Shown: positions 24,393-33,626 of the stretch, piece after piece | Layout: each line of letters begins with the position of its first letter | Numbering within the stretch: position 1 is the first letter of the stretch | From: an uncultured Alphaproteobacteria bacterium | Lineage (GTDB): Bacteria; Pseudomonadota; Alphaproteobacteria; Micropepsales; Micropepsaceae | Length of the DNA stretch: 34,047 nucleotides | Direction: 5' to 3' | NCBI GenBank assembly: GCA_903837555.1 | Contig: CAILUV010000037.1 | Coordinates: 1-34,047 of the forward strand | Position numbers and translations under genes: made by a program | Notes under the pieces: model-generated | What the model was told of the DNA's origin: nothing | Seen by the model: the letters and a program-made list of their open reading frames with translations, nothing else | Database searches by the model: none

Positions 24393-26087
24393 TCAGACCG
24401 GCCCGGATGCCGAATGCGCGTAGAGCCCGATCATGGCACCCACAAATCCTCCCGCCACCTTGGTGCTGAGGATCGTGCCGTCGGCATCGGAGAGCAGCGG
24501 CGTCCAACCGCCTTGCCCCGCCCCGGTGCGGTACGAAAAATCATATCGCCCACCGCGCGCCCTGATCTGCACCTGCGCCGTGGCGTCCGCGAGCGCCACC
24601 GAAGCCAGAACCACCCCATCCACCGGATCGCTGGCTCCCGCACGGCGCTCAACCCGCAGCATCCGGCGACCACCGTCATTGACGATGCCGATGAAATAGT
24701 AGTGCGCATCGTCCTGATAAACAGCGAGCCCAGCCTTGTCGCCCGGCATGGGCGCGGCAAAGCTGAGGCTGGTGGCGGCGGTCATGGCGATATGCTGTTG
24801 GCGGCGTGCGACAAAGCTGGGTTGCAGTTTTTCGCCGATGCGCGGCGCGCGCGCGGTGAGCTTCAGCGCGCCACCGCGCAGATGGTGCCAGGCGGATTTG
24901 GGCACACGCGGCGTCATCCAGTACGGCGCCAGCGCCTTGCCATCAAATTCCTCGCGCAGGACGAAATTGCCGCTGTTGGGAATAGCAGGCGGCTTTTCAC
25001 GCGGCAGGTCTGGGTAATGCACCACCGGCGCAACCGCCTGGCCCGGCGCGGTTATGATCGGCCAGCCGTCACGCCAGTGCACCGGCAACAGGAAAGTCTC
25101 GCGGCCCGTATTATAGAGATCGTCGCCATAGGGGCGGATGGCCAGGAATGTCGCCCACCATTCGCCGTTCTGGGTTTCGACAAAGTCGGCATGCCCAGCC
25201 GAGGTCACAGCATACTGGCGCAGGGGGTCAAGATCGCGCTGGGTCAGGATGGGCCGGGGATACGCAGTCCATGGTCCGTCCGGGCGATCGCCGCGATAGA
25301 CCACCTGGGAATGGTTGATCGCCGTGCCGCCTTCGGCAGTGATCAGGTAATAGCGACCTTCGCGCTTGAAGATATGCGGTCCCTCGGCCCAGATCGGCTT
25401 TTGCGAAATATCCACGCCGCCATCGACGATCATGGTCGCCGGACCGGCGGTCTTGAGCGTCTTGAGATCGAAACGCCGGATCCAGATGGCGCGGTGGCCT
25501 TCATACAGCACCGGACCGGCCGGGGCGCCATTGTTCATCAGCCAGGCCGTGCCGTCGTCATCGACGAAAAGCGAAGGATCGATGCCTGGTACATCCCTGA
25601 TCCAGACCGGATCGGACCACGGGCCAGCGGCATTCTTGGCGGTGATGACAAAATTTCCGCCGCAATCCACGCAGGTGTTGACGATGTAGAAGACACCATT
25701 GTGATGCGAAATGGACGGCGCAAAAACGCCGCGCGACAGACCCAAGCCGTCGAAATCCAGCATGCCAGGCCGATCAATGGCATTGCCGATCTGCGTCCAG
25801 TGCACCAGATCGCGGCTGCGGAATACCGGCAGGCCGGGGAAATAAGTGAAGGTGGACGCGGTCAGATAATAGTCATTGCCCACCCGCGTGATGCTGGGAT
25901 CGGAATAAAAGCCCGACAGGACCGGATTGCGGTATTCGTTTGGTCCGGCCGGAAAATTGAAGACCGTGTCGTTTCCGGCATATTCGAACCAGTCGAAGCT
26001 GGCGGGCGCCGGTCCTTGCGCCTGGCCCGGAAGGACCGCCAGCAATGCCAGCGAAAGCCCCGCCAGAACACCCCTCACCGCCTTCAC
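24393..26087 (-). CDS. Exported GH43 glycoside hydrolase (beta-xylosidase/arabinofuranosidase type)
   Basis: A 564-residue protein with a signal peptide (residues about 1-24, GLSLALLAVLPGQAQG). The five-bladed GH43 propeller carries the catalytic base D63 (GFYSDPSITRVGNDYYL), D170 in VPGIDPSLFVDDDG and the acid E235 in WAEGPHIFKREG. From about residue 370 a C-terminal beta-sandwich (NFVLREEFDGKALAPYWM, then AGLAVYQDDAHYYFIG) is the usual GH43 accessory domain. Likely substrates are xylo- or arabino-oligosaccharides. Its start overlaps the esterase stop (ATGA), placing it last in the operon that also encodes the GMC dehydrogenase. Confidence 0.93.
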   Translation of the reverse strand: MKAVRGVLAGLSLALLAVLPGQAQGPAPASFDWFEYAGNDTVFNFPAGPNEYRNPVLSGFYSDPSITRVGNDYYLTASTFTYFPGLPVFRSRDLVHWTQIGNAIDRPGMLDFDGLGLSRGVFAPSISHHNGVFYIVNTCVDCGGNFVITAKNAAGPWSDPVWIRDVPGIDPSLFVDDDGTAWLMNNGAPAGPVLYEGHRAIWIRRFDLKTLKTAGPATMIVDGGVDISQKPIWAEGPHIFKREGRYYLITAEGGTAINHSQVVYRGDRPDGPWTAYPRPILTQRDLDPLRQYAVTSAGHADFVETQNGEWWATFLAIRPYGDDLYNTGRETFLLPVHWRDGWPIITAPGQAVAPVVHYPDLPREKPPAIPNSGNFVLREEFDGKALAPYWMTPRVPKSAWHHLRGGALKLTARAPRIGEKLQPSFVARRQQHIAMTAATSLSFAAPMPGDKAGLAVYQDDAHYYFIGIVNDGGRRMLRVERRAGASDPVDGVVLASVALADATAQVQIRARGGRYDFSYRTGAGQGGWTPLLSDADGTILSTKVAGGFVGAMIGLYAHSASGPV

Positions 26088-27136
26088 TTGACGGGCTGCT
26101 TCACGAATGCCGCCACGTCCCGCGCCGCCAGCGTTTCCACGCCGGGCTTGCCCAGGAAGCCCAGATCGCGGAACCAGTCTGTAAAGCGCGCCGGCCAGGT
26201 GCCCAGCGCGGTGCCGTCGCGATAGCTCATGCCCCGGCCATGCAGGCCGATGGCGTAGATGTGCATCTCCAGGTTGGGAATGCCGGCATCCAGCATGGCG
26301 GCGAAATATTCATCGGCCCAAACCGCATGCACCTTGTCGCCGTAACCGGGGCAGACGATGAAGGATGGCGGCGCATCCCTGGGGATCGGCGGCTTGCCGC
26401 CCTTGGTGAACAGCGACGGTCCCGGATAGATCGAACCGACGAAATCCGGACGCGAGGTGATACCGGCGAGCGGGTCGGACGCGCCGTTATTCTTCGCGTC
26501 GAACTCCGGATACTGGATGGCGGCCGCCATCGCCAGTTCCGCCCCCGCCGAGAAGCCCATCACGCCGATCTTCTTGGGATCGATGCCCCATTCCTTGGCA
26601 TGGGCGCGCACCAGGCGGATGGCCTGTTGCAGGTCATAGACCGCGTCGAGCTTGGCATCATAGCCATCCTGGCGCAGACGATGGCGCAGGATGATGGTGG
26701 TGACGCCGTAATTCCAGAAGAAGGGCACCGGATCGATGCCTTCGATGCCAACTACCAGCGTCTTGTGACCGCCGCCCGGCACCAGGATGATGGCGGCGCC
26801 AGTATTGTCGGCGGGGCGCACCCGATGCACTTCGATGGACGGATTGTGGATGTTCAGAATGCGCTCCACCCGGCCTGGCACCACTGGGTCCATGGTGTAG
26901 GTCTCGGCTTCATGCACACGCTTAGCGTTCAGGAAAGATGAACCCGCCGGCCAGACCGGCATCACGATGCCGCCGGGCAAAAGCGCCTGCGGCTGATAGG
27001 GTTTGCCTTTGACCATCGGGCCTGGCTTGGGGATCATCTGCGCCGGCGGTATCGGCGGCAATTGCGCCTGCGCGAACGCCGCAGTGGCGACCGCCAGAAA
27101 ACCGGCGGCGAAAAGAATGCGTTTGTCCCAGCCCAT
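26084..27136 (-). CDS. Exported alpha/beta hydrolase, carbohydrate esterase-like
   Basis: A 350-residue protein with a signal peptide (DKRILFAAGFLAVATAAFAQA). The alpha/beta-hydrolase core has AAIILVPGGGHKTL (oxyanion hole HG-like region), VTTIILRHRL, nucleophile motif GVMGFSAGAELA, and a late ...PPSFIVCPGYGDKVHAVWA Asp region. This pattern fits BD-FAE/acetylxylan-esterase-like enzymes that remove acyl groups from hemicellulose. The start has a good AGGGGAA upstream; a frame open to 27244 would overlap the GMC gene. It lies 20 bases after the GMC gene and overlaps the GH43 start, so a joint function on decorated xylan is likely. Confidence 0.87.
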   Translation of the reverse strand: MGWDKRILFAAGFLAVATAAFAQAQLPPIPPAQMIPKPGPMVKGKPYQPQALLPGGIVMPVWPAGSSFLNAKRVHEAETYTMDPVVPGRVERILNIHNPSIEVHRVRPADNTGAAIILVPGGGHKTLVVGIEGIDPVPFFWNYGVTTIILRHRLRQDGYDAKLDAVYDLQQAIRLVRAHAKEWGIDPKKIGVMGFSAGAELAMAAAIQYPEFDAKNNGASDPLAGITSRPDFVGSIYPGPSLFTKGGKPPIPRDAPPSFIVCPGYGDKVHAVWADEYFAAMLDAGIPNLEMHIYAIGLHGRGMSYRDGTALGTWPARFTDWFRDLGFLGKPGVETLAARDVAAFVKQPVK

Positions 27137-27156
27137 ACTGTTCCCCTGATAAATTC

Positions 27157-28848
27157 TTAGATAGCGTTCGCCTTGACCTGTTTGACGGCGTAATCGGCGG
27201 CACGCGCCGTCAGCGCCATGAAGGTCATTGACGGATTGACGCAACTGGTCGACGCCATCTGCGCCCCGTCGGTGATAAACAGGTTGGACGCGTCATGCGC
27301 CTGGCTCCAGCGGTTGACCACCGATTTGGTAGGATCGGCGCCCATGCAGGCGCCGCCCATTTCGTGAATGGCGTCGCCCGGCACATGCGTCTCGCTGGAT
27401 GATCCGACATTCACCAGCCCGGCGGCGCGCAGCATCTTCTGGCCTTCGATGGCGGAATCGCGCAGCAGCTTCATCTCGTTCGAACGGAAAGTGACGTTGA
27501 ACACGCCCAGCGGCACGCCGAAGCGGTCGACCTTGCTGGGATGCAAGGTCAGTGTGTTGTCGCGGTAGGGCAGACATTCCGCGAAGGTGGTGAAGCGCAG
27601 CGTCCAGGGGCCATAACCACGCAAGCCTTCCTTCATGGACTTGCCGAAGCCGACCGGCGCGGCGGTGTTGCGGCTGGCGGCGCCCTGCATGCCATAGCCA
27701 CGCACGAAGTCGGCATCGGTATCCTGGCCGTTGATGTTGCGGAAACGCGGGATATAGACGCCGTTGGGACGGCGGCCATAGGCGATATAGGGATCAAGCT
27801 CGCCCTGCGGCACCGAACCCCAGACATAGGTGCGGAAGGCATGGTCCATCATGTAGCGGCCCAGCGTGCCGCTGGAATCAGCGAAACTGCGCTCGCTGCC
27901 CGGTAGGCGCGAATTGAGCAGGATCTGCACCGAGGCATTGGTCGAGGCGCAGAGGAACACGATGCGCGAGCGGTAGACCTTCGCCTGCATGGTGTTGGTA
28001 TCGATGGCGCGCACGCCAGTGACACGCTTGGTCACCGGATCATATTCCAGGCTGGTCACCACCTGTTCGGACAACAGGGTCAGGTTGTTGGTGGCCCGCG
28101 CCGCCGGCAGGGTCACGGCCTGGGTCGAGAAATACGCGCCGAACGAACAGCCGCGGGCGCATTGCGAGCGGCTCTGGCAACGGGTGCGCCCCTGCTCCGG
28201 CTTGTCCTCGGTCATGTTGGCCGTGCGGGTGGAAATCAGCTTGCGACCCGGCATCGCCTTTTCCAGCCGTTCCTTCGCCCAAATCTCGGCGATGTTCAGC
28301 GGATGCGGCGGCTGGAATTCGCCGTCGGGAAGCTGCGGCAAGCCCTCTTTCGAACCGGCAATGCCGGCATACTTCTCGACATAGGAATACCAGGGCGCGA
28401 TTTCGTCATAGGAGATCGGCCAGGGACTGCCATGACCGTCGCGGGCATTGGCTTCGAAATCGATCTTGCTCCAGCGCAGCGATACGCGGCCCCAGATCAG
28501 CGACTTGCCGCCGACCTGATTGGGACGCACCCAGCGATAGGGTTTGGATCCCTGATAGTCGAACGGGTTGAGGCGGTCGTTGCTGTAAAAATGGGTTTGC
28601 GCCGTGTTGGCGGCGCCGCCCCACTTGGCCATGGGGTAATCGCGCTCGACCTCGGCGGGCGGCAGCGTGCCGCGATAGGGAAGCTCCCATGGCCCCAGGC
28701 TTTCGGTGGTGTAGTCGGTCTGATGCTCGACCATCCGGCCGCGTTCCAGCATCAGCACCTTCATGCCCTTTTCGGTCAGTTCCTTGGCCGCCCAGCCGCC
28801 GCTGACGCCGGAGCCGATGACAATCGCGTCAAAATCGTAAGTCGCCAT
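27157..28848 (-). CDS. GMC dehydrogenase large subunit (gluconate/glucoside dehydrogenase type)
   Basis: A 563-residue FAD protein. GSGVSGG at residues 12-18 binds the dinucleotide; MLERGRM ends the fold. NQVGGKSLIWGR, the Cys-rich RCQSRSQCARGCSFGAYFST, VFLCASTNASVQILLNS, then EMGGACMGADP and the closing CVNPSMTFMALTARAADY match gluconate 2-dehydrogenase/glucoside 3-dehydrogenase large subunits. There is no signal peptide; export probably relies on the Tat signal of the neighbouring subunit, 15 bases upstream. It likely oxidises a sugar or glycoside in the periplasm, feeding electrons to a cytochrome not encoded here. It is a different subtype from the GMC protein at 6576. Confidence 0.92.
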   Translation of the reverse strand: MATYDFDAIVIGSGVSGGWAAKELTEKGMKVLMLERGRMVEHQTDYTTESLGPWELPYRGTLPPAEVERDYPMAKWGGAANTAQTHFYSNDRLNPFDYQGSKPYRWVRPNQVGGKSLIWGRVSLRWSKIDFEANARDGHGSPWPISYDEIAPWYSYVEKYAGIAGSKEGLPQLPDGEFQPPHPLNIAEIWAKERLEKAMPGRKLISTRTANMTEDKPEQGRTRCQSRSQCARGCSFGAYFSTQAVTLPAARATNNLTLLSEQVVTSLEYDPVTKRVTGVRAIDTNTMQAKVYRSRIVFLCASTNASVQILLNSRLPGSERSFADSSGTLGRYMMDHAFRTYVWGSVPQGELDPYIAYGRRPNGVYIPRFRNINGQDTDADFVRGYGMQGAASRNTAAPVGFGKSMKEGLRGYGPWTLRFTTFAECLPYRDNTLTLHPSKVDRFGVPLGVFNVTFRSNEMKLLRDSAIEGQKMLRAAGLVNVGSSSETHVPGDAIHEMGGACMGADPTKSVVNRWSQAHDASNLFITDGAQMASTSCVNPSMTFMALTARAADYAVKQVKANAI

Positions 28849-28863
28849 GTCTGTGCTTTTCGA

Positions 28864-29427
28864 TCAGGAGGAAAAAACGCGCCGGACCTCGGCATAGGGA
28901 TAGGCGCCGTCATAACGACCGGGCACCGGCAGATAGATGCGCTCCTGCTTGCAGCCGATCTCGGAGGAGTAATAGCCGAGGATCACCATCTGGCGGCAGT
29001 GCTCAAAGAAGGTGCGGGCCAGACCCGGCACCGCATTTTCCATCGCCAGGGTCAGGACCGCGTCCTGCGCTTCCGGGTTCAGGCCCGGCAGCGGTCGCGC
29101 GTACCGCACGCGGGCATAGCCATCCAGCACGCCCAACCCCGCCAGGAATTCGTTGCGGTCGGTCGGCTCGTACCAGTCGGCCATCATCATTTCGATGAAG
29201 GCTGGAACACCGGCGGCGATGGCGCCGGGCGTGTCGGTAGTGGGAATAATGCGTTCGGCGATAGCCGCAACCAGGGCGCGCTGTTCTTCGGTGAAAAGAA
29301 CGCGCGACGCGGTGAAGCCGGCCTGCGTGCCAGCCGCTTCGGCGGCGCGGGCCAGGGGCGCGACCAGGGACGATCCGAACAGCGCGGCGGCGCCCAGCAT
29401 CCATTCGCGCCGGTTGGTGTTCAACAT
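28864..29427 (-). CDS. Gluconate 2-dehydrogenase subunit 3 family protein
   Basis: A 187-residue protein with a Tat signal (NRREWMLGAAALFGSSLVAP-LARA). The mature part begins with FTEEQRALVAAIAERIIPTTDTPGAIAAGVPAFIE, the hallmark of PF13618, and continues with ADWYEPTDRNEFLAGL, FFEHCRQMVILGYYSSEIG and YDGAYPYAEVR. It is the small subunit of a periplasmic FAD dehydrogenase and carries the GMC partner through the Tat pathway. It leads the operon subunit 3 - GMC - esterase - GH43 on the minus strand. The 150 bases before it are shared with the divergent hyi gene. Confidence 0.93.
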   Translation of the reverse strand: MLNTNRREWMLGAAALFGSSLVAPLARAAEAAGTQAGFTASRVLFTEEQRALVAAIAERIIPTTDTPGAIAAGVPAFIEMMMADWYEPTDRNEFLAGLGVLDGYARVRYARPLPGLNPEAQDAVLTLAMENAVPGLARTFFEHCRQMVILGYYSSEIGCKQERIYLPVPGRYDGAYPYAEVRRVFSS

Positions 29428-29577
29428 GCTGTCGTCTTCCTTCTTTGCCGCAGGTTGGCCGCCTGTATAAACAGAGTCTATCGCTTTTGCGCGGGCAGGT
29501 TTTTGTGCAGATGCGAACGCGCCGCATGACAGAAAGTCGGCATGGCGCTAGGTTCCACCAAAATCATACGAAATGTC

Positions 29578-30339
29578 ATGCCGCTGAAATTTGCCGCCAA
29601 CCTGTCCTGGATGTTCAACGAATGGTCTTTCCCCGACCGTTTCGCGGCCGCCGCCGATGCGGGGTTCAGCGCGGTGGAATATCTGTTTCCGTACGAACTT
29701 CCCCCGGACGAAATCGCCCGACTGCTGGCACGCCATGGCCTCAAACAGGTGCTGTTCAACATGCCGCCGGGCAACTGGGCGGCGGGCGAAAAAGGCACCG
29801 CCTGCCTGCCCGCGCGGCGGGACGAATTCCGCGCCTCGGTGAACACGGCCCTCACCTATGCCCGCGCCAGCGGCACGCCGCGCCTGCACCTGATGTCCGG
29901 CGTCGGATCTGGCGATACCGCGCTGGCGGCCTATCGCGATGCCGTGGCCTGGGCATGCGATGCCGCTGGCGAGATCGACATCCTGCTGGAGCCGATCAAC
30001 AACCGCGACGTGCCGGGATACCTGATGAATGATTTCGGTCTGGCGGCCAGAATCATCAGCGAACTGAGACGGCCAAACCTGAAACTGCAGTTCGACGTCT
30101 ATCATCGCCAGATCATCCATGGCGATGTGACGCGCGGACTGGAAAGCCTGATGCCCATCACCGGCCATATCCAGATTTCCTCAGCGCCCTCACGCCACGA
30201 ACCGATGAGCGGGGAGCTGGATGACCGGCGCGTGTTCGAGCTGATCGAAAAGCTGGGCTACTCCGGCCATGTGGGCTGCGAATACAATCCCGCTGCCGGC
30301 ACGCTGGCCGGGCTTGGCTGGATTAAGGCGTTCGCCTAG
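29578..30339 (+). CDS. hyi: Hydroxypyruvate isomerase family protein
   Basis: A 253-residue TIM-barrel isomerase. [65 protein letters not shown] (metal-binding Glu), [14 protein letters not shown] and [17 protein letters not shown] closely follow E. coli Hyi/OtnI. The family interconverts hydroxypyruvate and tartronate semialdehyde or isomerises 2-oxo-tetronate; sequence alone does not decide. The start at 29578 is preferred over 29542 because [10 protein letters not shown] is the usual beginning. It is divergent from the dehydrogenase operon and converges on uxuA with a 4-base overlap of stops. Confidence 0.92.
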   Translation: MPLKFAANLSWMFNEWSFPDRFAAAADAGFSAVEYLFPYELPPDEIARLLARHGLKQVLFNMPPGNWAAGEKGTACLPARRDEFRASVNTALTYARASGTPRLHLMSGVGSGDTALAAYRDAVAWACDAAGEIDILLEPINNRDVPGYLMNDFGLAARIISELRRPNLKLQFDVYHRQIIHGDVTRGLESLMPITGHIQISSAPSRHEPMSGELDDRRVFELIEKLGYSGHVGCEYNPAAGTLAGLGWIKAFA

Positions 30340-31388
30340 CCGCGCGCCGGCGCGAACTTGCTGACCGCTTCCCACAAGCCGTTGAGATAGACCGCGCCCA
30401 GAGCCCGGTCATACAGGCCATAACCGGGCCTACCCTTCTCGCCCCAGATCATGCGGCCATGATCGGGCCGCACATAACCTTCGAAGCCGACATCGTGATA
30501 CGCCTTGACGATCGCGGCCATATCCAATGAACCACAATCGGATTTGTGCGCGGTCTCTTCAAAATCGCCCGCGGCGTTGACCTTGACGTTGCGCAGATGC
30601 GCGAAGTGGATGCGCCCCTGCCCGCCGAATTCGCGCACCAGCGCCTCGACATTGTTCTCAGGCCCGGCGCCCAGCGATCCCGAACATAATGTCAGGCCAT
30701 TGGCCGGGCTGTCGACGATGCGCAGCAGCCGTTCCAGGTCATCGCGATTCTTGACGATGCGCGGCAGGCCGAAGATGGGACGCGGCGGATCGTCGGGATG
30801 GATCGCCATGCGGATGCCGCTTTCTTCCGCCACCGGCACGATGGCCTGGAGGAAGTAGCCCAGATGCTGCCAGAGTTTTTCCGCGTCGATCTTGCTGTAT
30901 TCGTCGAGCAGCGCCTTGAGTTCTTCCGGCTTGTAGCTGGAATCCCAGCCGGGCAATGAGATGCCTTTGCTGACATCGACGGCTTCAATTTCCCTGGTGC
31001 TGAAGGTCAGCGTGGTGGAGCCGTCAGGCAGCACCTTTGCCAGGGATGTACGCGTCCAGTCGAACACCGGCATGAAATTGTAGCAGATGACTTTGATGTC
31101 AGCCTTGCCCAGGTTGCGGATGGTCTGCTGGTAGTTGGCGATCAGCTTGTCGCGGCTGGGCTTGCCCAACTTGATGTCTTCATGCACCGGCACGGACTCG
31201 ATCACATCCAGCGCCAATCCATGCGATTCCACCTTGGCTTTCAGATCGAGGATGCGGTCCGTCGGCCAGACTTCTCCCACCGGCACATCATAGATGGCCG
31301 AGACGATACCGTGCATGCCGGGAATCTGGCGGATATAGGCGAGAGAAACCGGATCGCTGTCGCCAAACCAGCGGAAGGACATCTTCAC
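30336..31388 (-). CDS. uxuA: Mannonate dehydratase
   Basis: A 350-residue enzyme that dehydrates D-mannonate to 2-keto-3-deoxygluconate in glucuronate catabolism. [100 protein letters not shown], and [13 protein letters not shown] contain the conserved His/Cys/Asp metal and active-site residues. GTG at 31388 has GGAG 9 bases before it; ATG at 31382 is the alternative. An open frame to 31781 is only the antisense of the adjacent flavoprotein. A uronate supply from glucuronoxylan fits the GH43 and esterase genes. Confidence 0.95.
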   Translation of the reverse strand: MKMSFRWFGDSDPVSLAYIRQIPGMHGIVSAIYDVPVGEVWPTDRILDLKAKVESHGLALDVIESVPVHEDIKLGKPSRDKLIANYQQTIRNLGKADIKVICYNFMPVFDWTRTSLAKVLPDGSTTLTFSTREIEAVDVSKGISLPGWDSSYKPEELKALLDEYSKIDAEKLWQHLGYFLQAIVPVAEESGIRMAIHPDDPPRPIFGLPRIVKNRDDLERLLRIVDSPANGLTLCSGSLGAGPENNVEALVREFGGQGRIHFAHLRNVKVNAAGDFEETAHKSDCGSLDMAAIVKAYHDVGFEGYVRPDHGRMIWGEKGRPGYGLYDRALGAVYLNGLWEAVSKFAPARG

Positions 31389-31438
31389 TAAAGGATACTC
31401 CGTGCCAAACGGGCGATAGCTGAAGCGAAAAGCCTCTG

Positions 31439-33043
31439 TCAGGCAAGGCCCAATCGCTTTCGGTCCCGCAACAAAGCCTGGGCTGCATTGTGTCCGGGAA
31501 CCCCGGTGACGCCGCCGCCAGGATGTGCGCCCGAACCACACAGATAAAGCCCGTCCAGCGGCATGCGATAATCGGCATGGCCCAGCACGGGGCGGTTGGA
31601 GAAGAGCTGATCCAGCCCCATCTTGCCATGAAATATATCGCCACCGGTCAGGCCGAAACGACGCTCCAGATCCAGCGGCGACAGCGCCTGACGCCCGAGC
31701 ACGGATGCGGCAAAGCCCGGCGCGTAGCGATCGATCTGCGCGATGACGGCATCGGCGGCTTCCTCGCGGCGCCCATCCCATCCCCCCGGTACGTCATAGG
31801 CAAAGTGCTGGCAGAACAGGCTGGCGACATGCGCGCCCTTGGGCGCCAGGCAGTCATCCAACGTGGACGGGATCAGCATTTCGACAATCGGCTCTCTGGA
31901 AAAGCCGTCCAGCCGCGCGGACGTGTAGGCGCGATCCATGTAACCCAGCGAGGGCGCCATAATGATGCCGGCGGTGAGGTGGTCACCGGGATTCGGCAAG
32001 GCGGAAAAGCGCGGCAACTCCGACAGCGCGACATTCATGCGGAAGGTGGCGGACTCGCATTGCCAATGCGCCATGCGCTGCAGCACATCAGGCATCACAG
32101 CACCACTTGGGATCAAGTGGGTGAACAGCAGTTTGGGATTGATTCCAGCGATCACCGCCTTGGCGCGATACGCTGTGCCGCCCGCCACTGCGCCCACCGC
32201 CCTGCCGCCTTCGACGATGACTTCGCGCACCGGCACATTGAGCCGGATATCGACGCCTTTTTCACGCGCAGCCCTTGCCATGGCCTGGGTGATGGCACCC
32301 ATGCCGCCGATGGCATGACCCCAGGCGCCTTCCACACCTTCCGTATTGCCGAACACATGATGCAGCAGCACATAGGCTGAACCGGGCGTGTAAGGACTGG
32401 CGTAATTGCCCACGATAGAATCGAAACCGAAAAGCGCCTGCACCAGATCGTGACTGAAATAGCGGGAAAGAATGTCGGCAGCCGACTTGGTGAAAAAGTC
32501 CGACAGATTTCGCTGTTCTTCCAGCGAAAGGCCGCGCAGGTCATTGCCCAGCTTGAGCAGCGCCAGCATATCGGCCAGCCCGCCACCGGCATTGGGCGGC
32601 GCACGCAGCAGCCATTGCCGCAGAATGCCGACCACCGATTGCAGCGCCGCGGCATAAGCGTCATAATTTTCAGCGTCCTTGGGGCTGTGCCGCGCAATCT
32701 CGCGTCTCGTCAGCCCTCCGCGCCCGGACAGCAGATAGTCATCCGTCAGGGTCGGCAGGAAGTTGTCGGTCTTGCGCAGCACGATGCGCAGGCCATGCTC
32801 GCGCAGCCGCATATCGGCAATGATCTTGGGATTGAGAAGACTGATCGTGTAGCTGGCGACCGAATTGCGGAAGCCGGGATGAAACGCTTCCGTCACCGCC
32901 GCGCCACCTACAACATCGCGCGCTTCGAGCATCGTGACCGAGTAACCCCGACTGGCGAGGTACCAGGCGCAGACAAGCCCGTTATGACCCGCGCCGATAA
33001 TCAGAATGTCGGAGTGTGACCGGGCGTCCAGGACAGTATCCAC
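31439..33043 (-). CDS. Phytoene-desaturase-like FAD/NAD(P) oxidoreductase
   Basis: A 534-residue flavoprotein related to the CrtI/PYROXD2 family. The dinucleotide fold [19 protein letters not shown] is near residue 15-33, followed by [14 protein letters not shown] and GFRNSVASY. Later parts show [20 protein letters not shown], a long insertion, and the C-terminal flavin motif [23 protein letters not shown]. The start is GTG with no obvious Shine-Dalgarno. It lies 50 bases upstream of uxuA on the same strand. The substrate is unknown; there is no carotenoid gene nearby, so a carotenoid role is not supported. Confidence 0.88.
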   Translation of the reverse strand: MDTVLDARSHSDILIIGAGHNGLVCAWYLASRGYSVTMLEARDVVGGAAVTEAFHPGFRNSVASYTISLLNPKIIADMRLREHGLRIVLRKTDNFLPTLTDDYLLSGRGGLTRREIARHSPKDAENYDAYAAALQSVVGILRQWLLRAPPNAGGGLADMLALLKLGNDLRGLSLEEQRNLSDFFTKSAADILSRYFSHDLVQALFGFDSIVGNYASPYTPGSAYVLLHHVFGNTEGVEGAWGHAIGGMGAITQAMARAAREKGVDIRLNVPVREVIVEGGRAVGAVAGGTAYRAKAVIAGINPKLLFTHLIPSGAVMPDVLQRMAHWQCESATFRMNVALSELPRFSALPNPGDHLTAGIIMAPSLGYMDRAYTSARLDGFSREPIVEMLIPSTLDDCLAPKGAHVASLFCQHFAYDVPGGWDGRREEAADAVIAQIDRYAPGFAASVLGRQALSPLDLERRFGLTGGDIFHGKMGLDQLFSNRPVLGHADYRMPLDGLYLCGSGAHPGGGVTGVPGHNAAQALLRDRKRLGLA

Positions 33044-33161
33044 AAAACGGATGCGATGCTGTTTTACGCAACCCTTTGGGGTCGCGCCAGCCTTTCGGCG
33101 GTCGACGCCGCCATTCGAAACAAGGATTGCCCAGAGAGGACAAAGGCGAACTGACCGGCGA

Positions 33162-33626
33162 TCAGCGCCACCGTTTCGGCCCCTTGCCGCCGCAGCCGCA
33201 ACGGCAGCCGATCGGCTTTATGTGCGTATCCCAATATTCCCGGCCATAGTCGTAACCGAATTCCTCGCCCGCCTTGATGGCCCGCCTTGCCATGATGAAG
33301 ACGCGCTGCGCCTTCACATCTTCCATCGGCTCGCAATTGGGATAGCAGGAATGGTTGATATACCGCGCCACGTTTTTGCGGCCCTTGCCATCGATGGCCA
33401 ACTCGTTCTCGAGCTCGAAAAAATACTTGCCACGGCTGCGCTTCAGCTCCTCATCCGTGACGACTGGCCCCCAATATTCCGCGACGACTTCGCCCTTTTT
33501 GATCGGGCCTGTCGCAAACAGCCCAAGACCGTGCGCCCCGCGCTTCACGCGAACATGATCGTGCAGCTTGCGCTTCACAGGGGCCGCGGCCTTGGAAGCC
33601 GGACGGACAGTCTTTCGTTTTTTCAT
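33162..33626 (-). CDS. SET-domain protein-lysine methyltransferase
   Basis: A 154-residue protein. A basic N-terminal stretch (KKRKTVRPASKAAAPVKRK) precedes a compact SET domain: HGLGLFATGPIKKGEVVAEYWG (cofactor loop), ARYINHSCYPNCEP (the pseudoknot NHSC) and GEEFGYDYGREYW with catalytic Tyr. It ends with a Cys-rich post-SET-like CRCGCGGKGPKRW. Such proteins transfer methyl groups from S-adenosylmethionine to lysine. The start at 33626 is chosen over a frame open to 33788, which lacks similarity. Targets in bacteria are mostly unknown; Lys-rich histone-like or ribosomal proteins are candidates. Confidence 0.9.
   Translation of the reverse strand: MKKRKTVRPASKAAAPVKRKLHDHVRVKRGAHGLGLFATGPIKKGEVVAEYWGPVVTDEELKRSRGKYFFELENELAIDGKGRKNVARYINHSCYPNCEPMEDVKAQRVFIMARRAIKAGEEFGYDYGREYWDTHIKPIGCRCGCGGKGPKRWR

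Noticed and set aside
22289-26225. Two frames of over 650 codons on the plus strand
   Set aside because: They overlap cls, the MFS gene and GH43 in wrong frames and have Arg/His/Gln-rich composition without domains.
29578-30339. Keto-glycoside epimerase/eliminase partner of the GMC dehydrogenase
   Set aside because: Similar TIM-barrel proteins occur in glycoside 3-oxidation clusters, but this sequence follows Hyi/OtnI motif by motif, so that assignment is better supported.
31389-31781. N-terminal extension of uxuA by 131 codons
   Set aside because: This part is the shifted-frame translation of the flavoprotein C-terminus; mannonate dehydratases start at MSFRW-like sequence.
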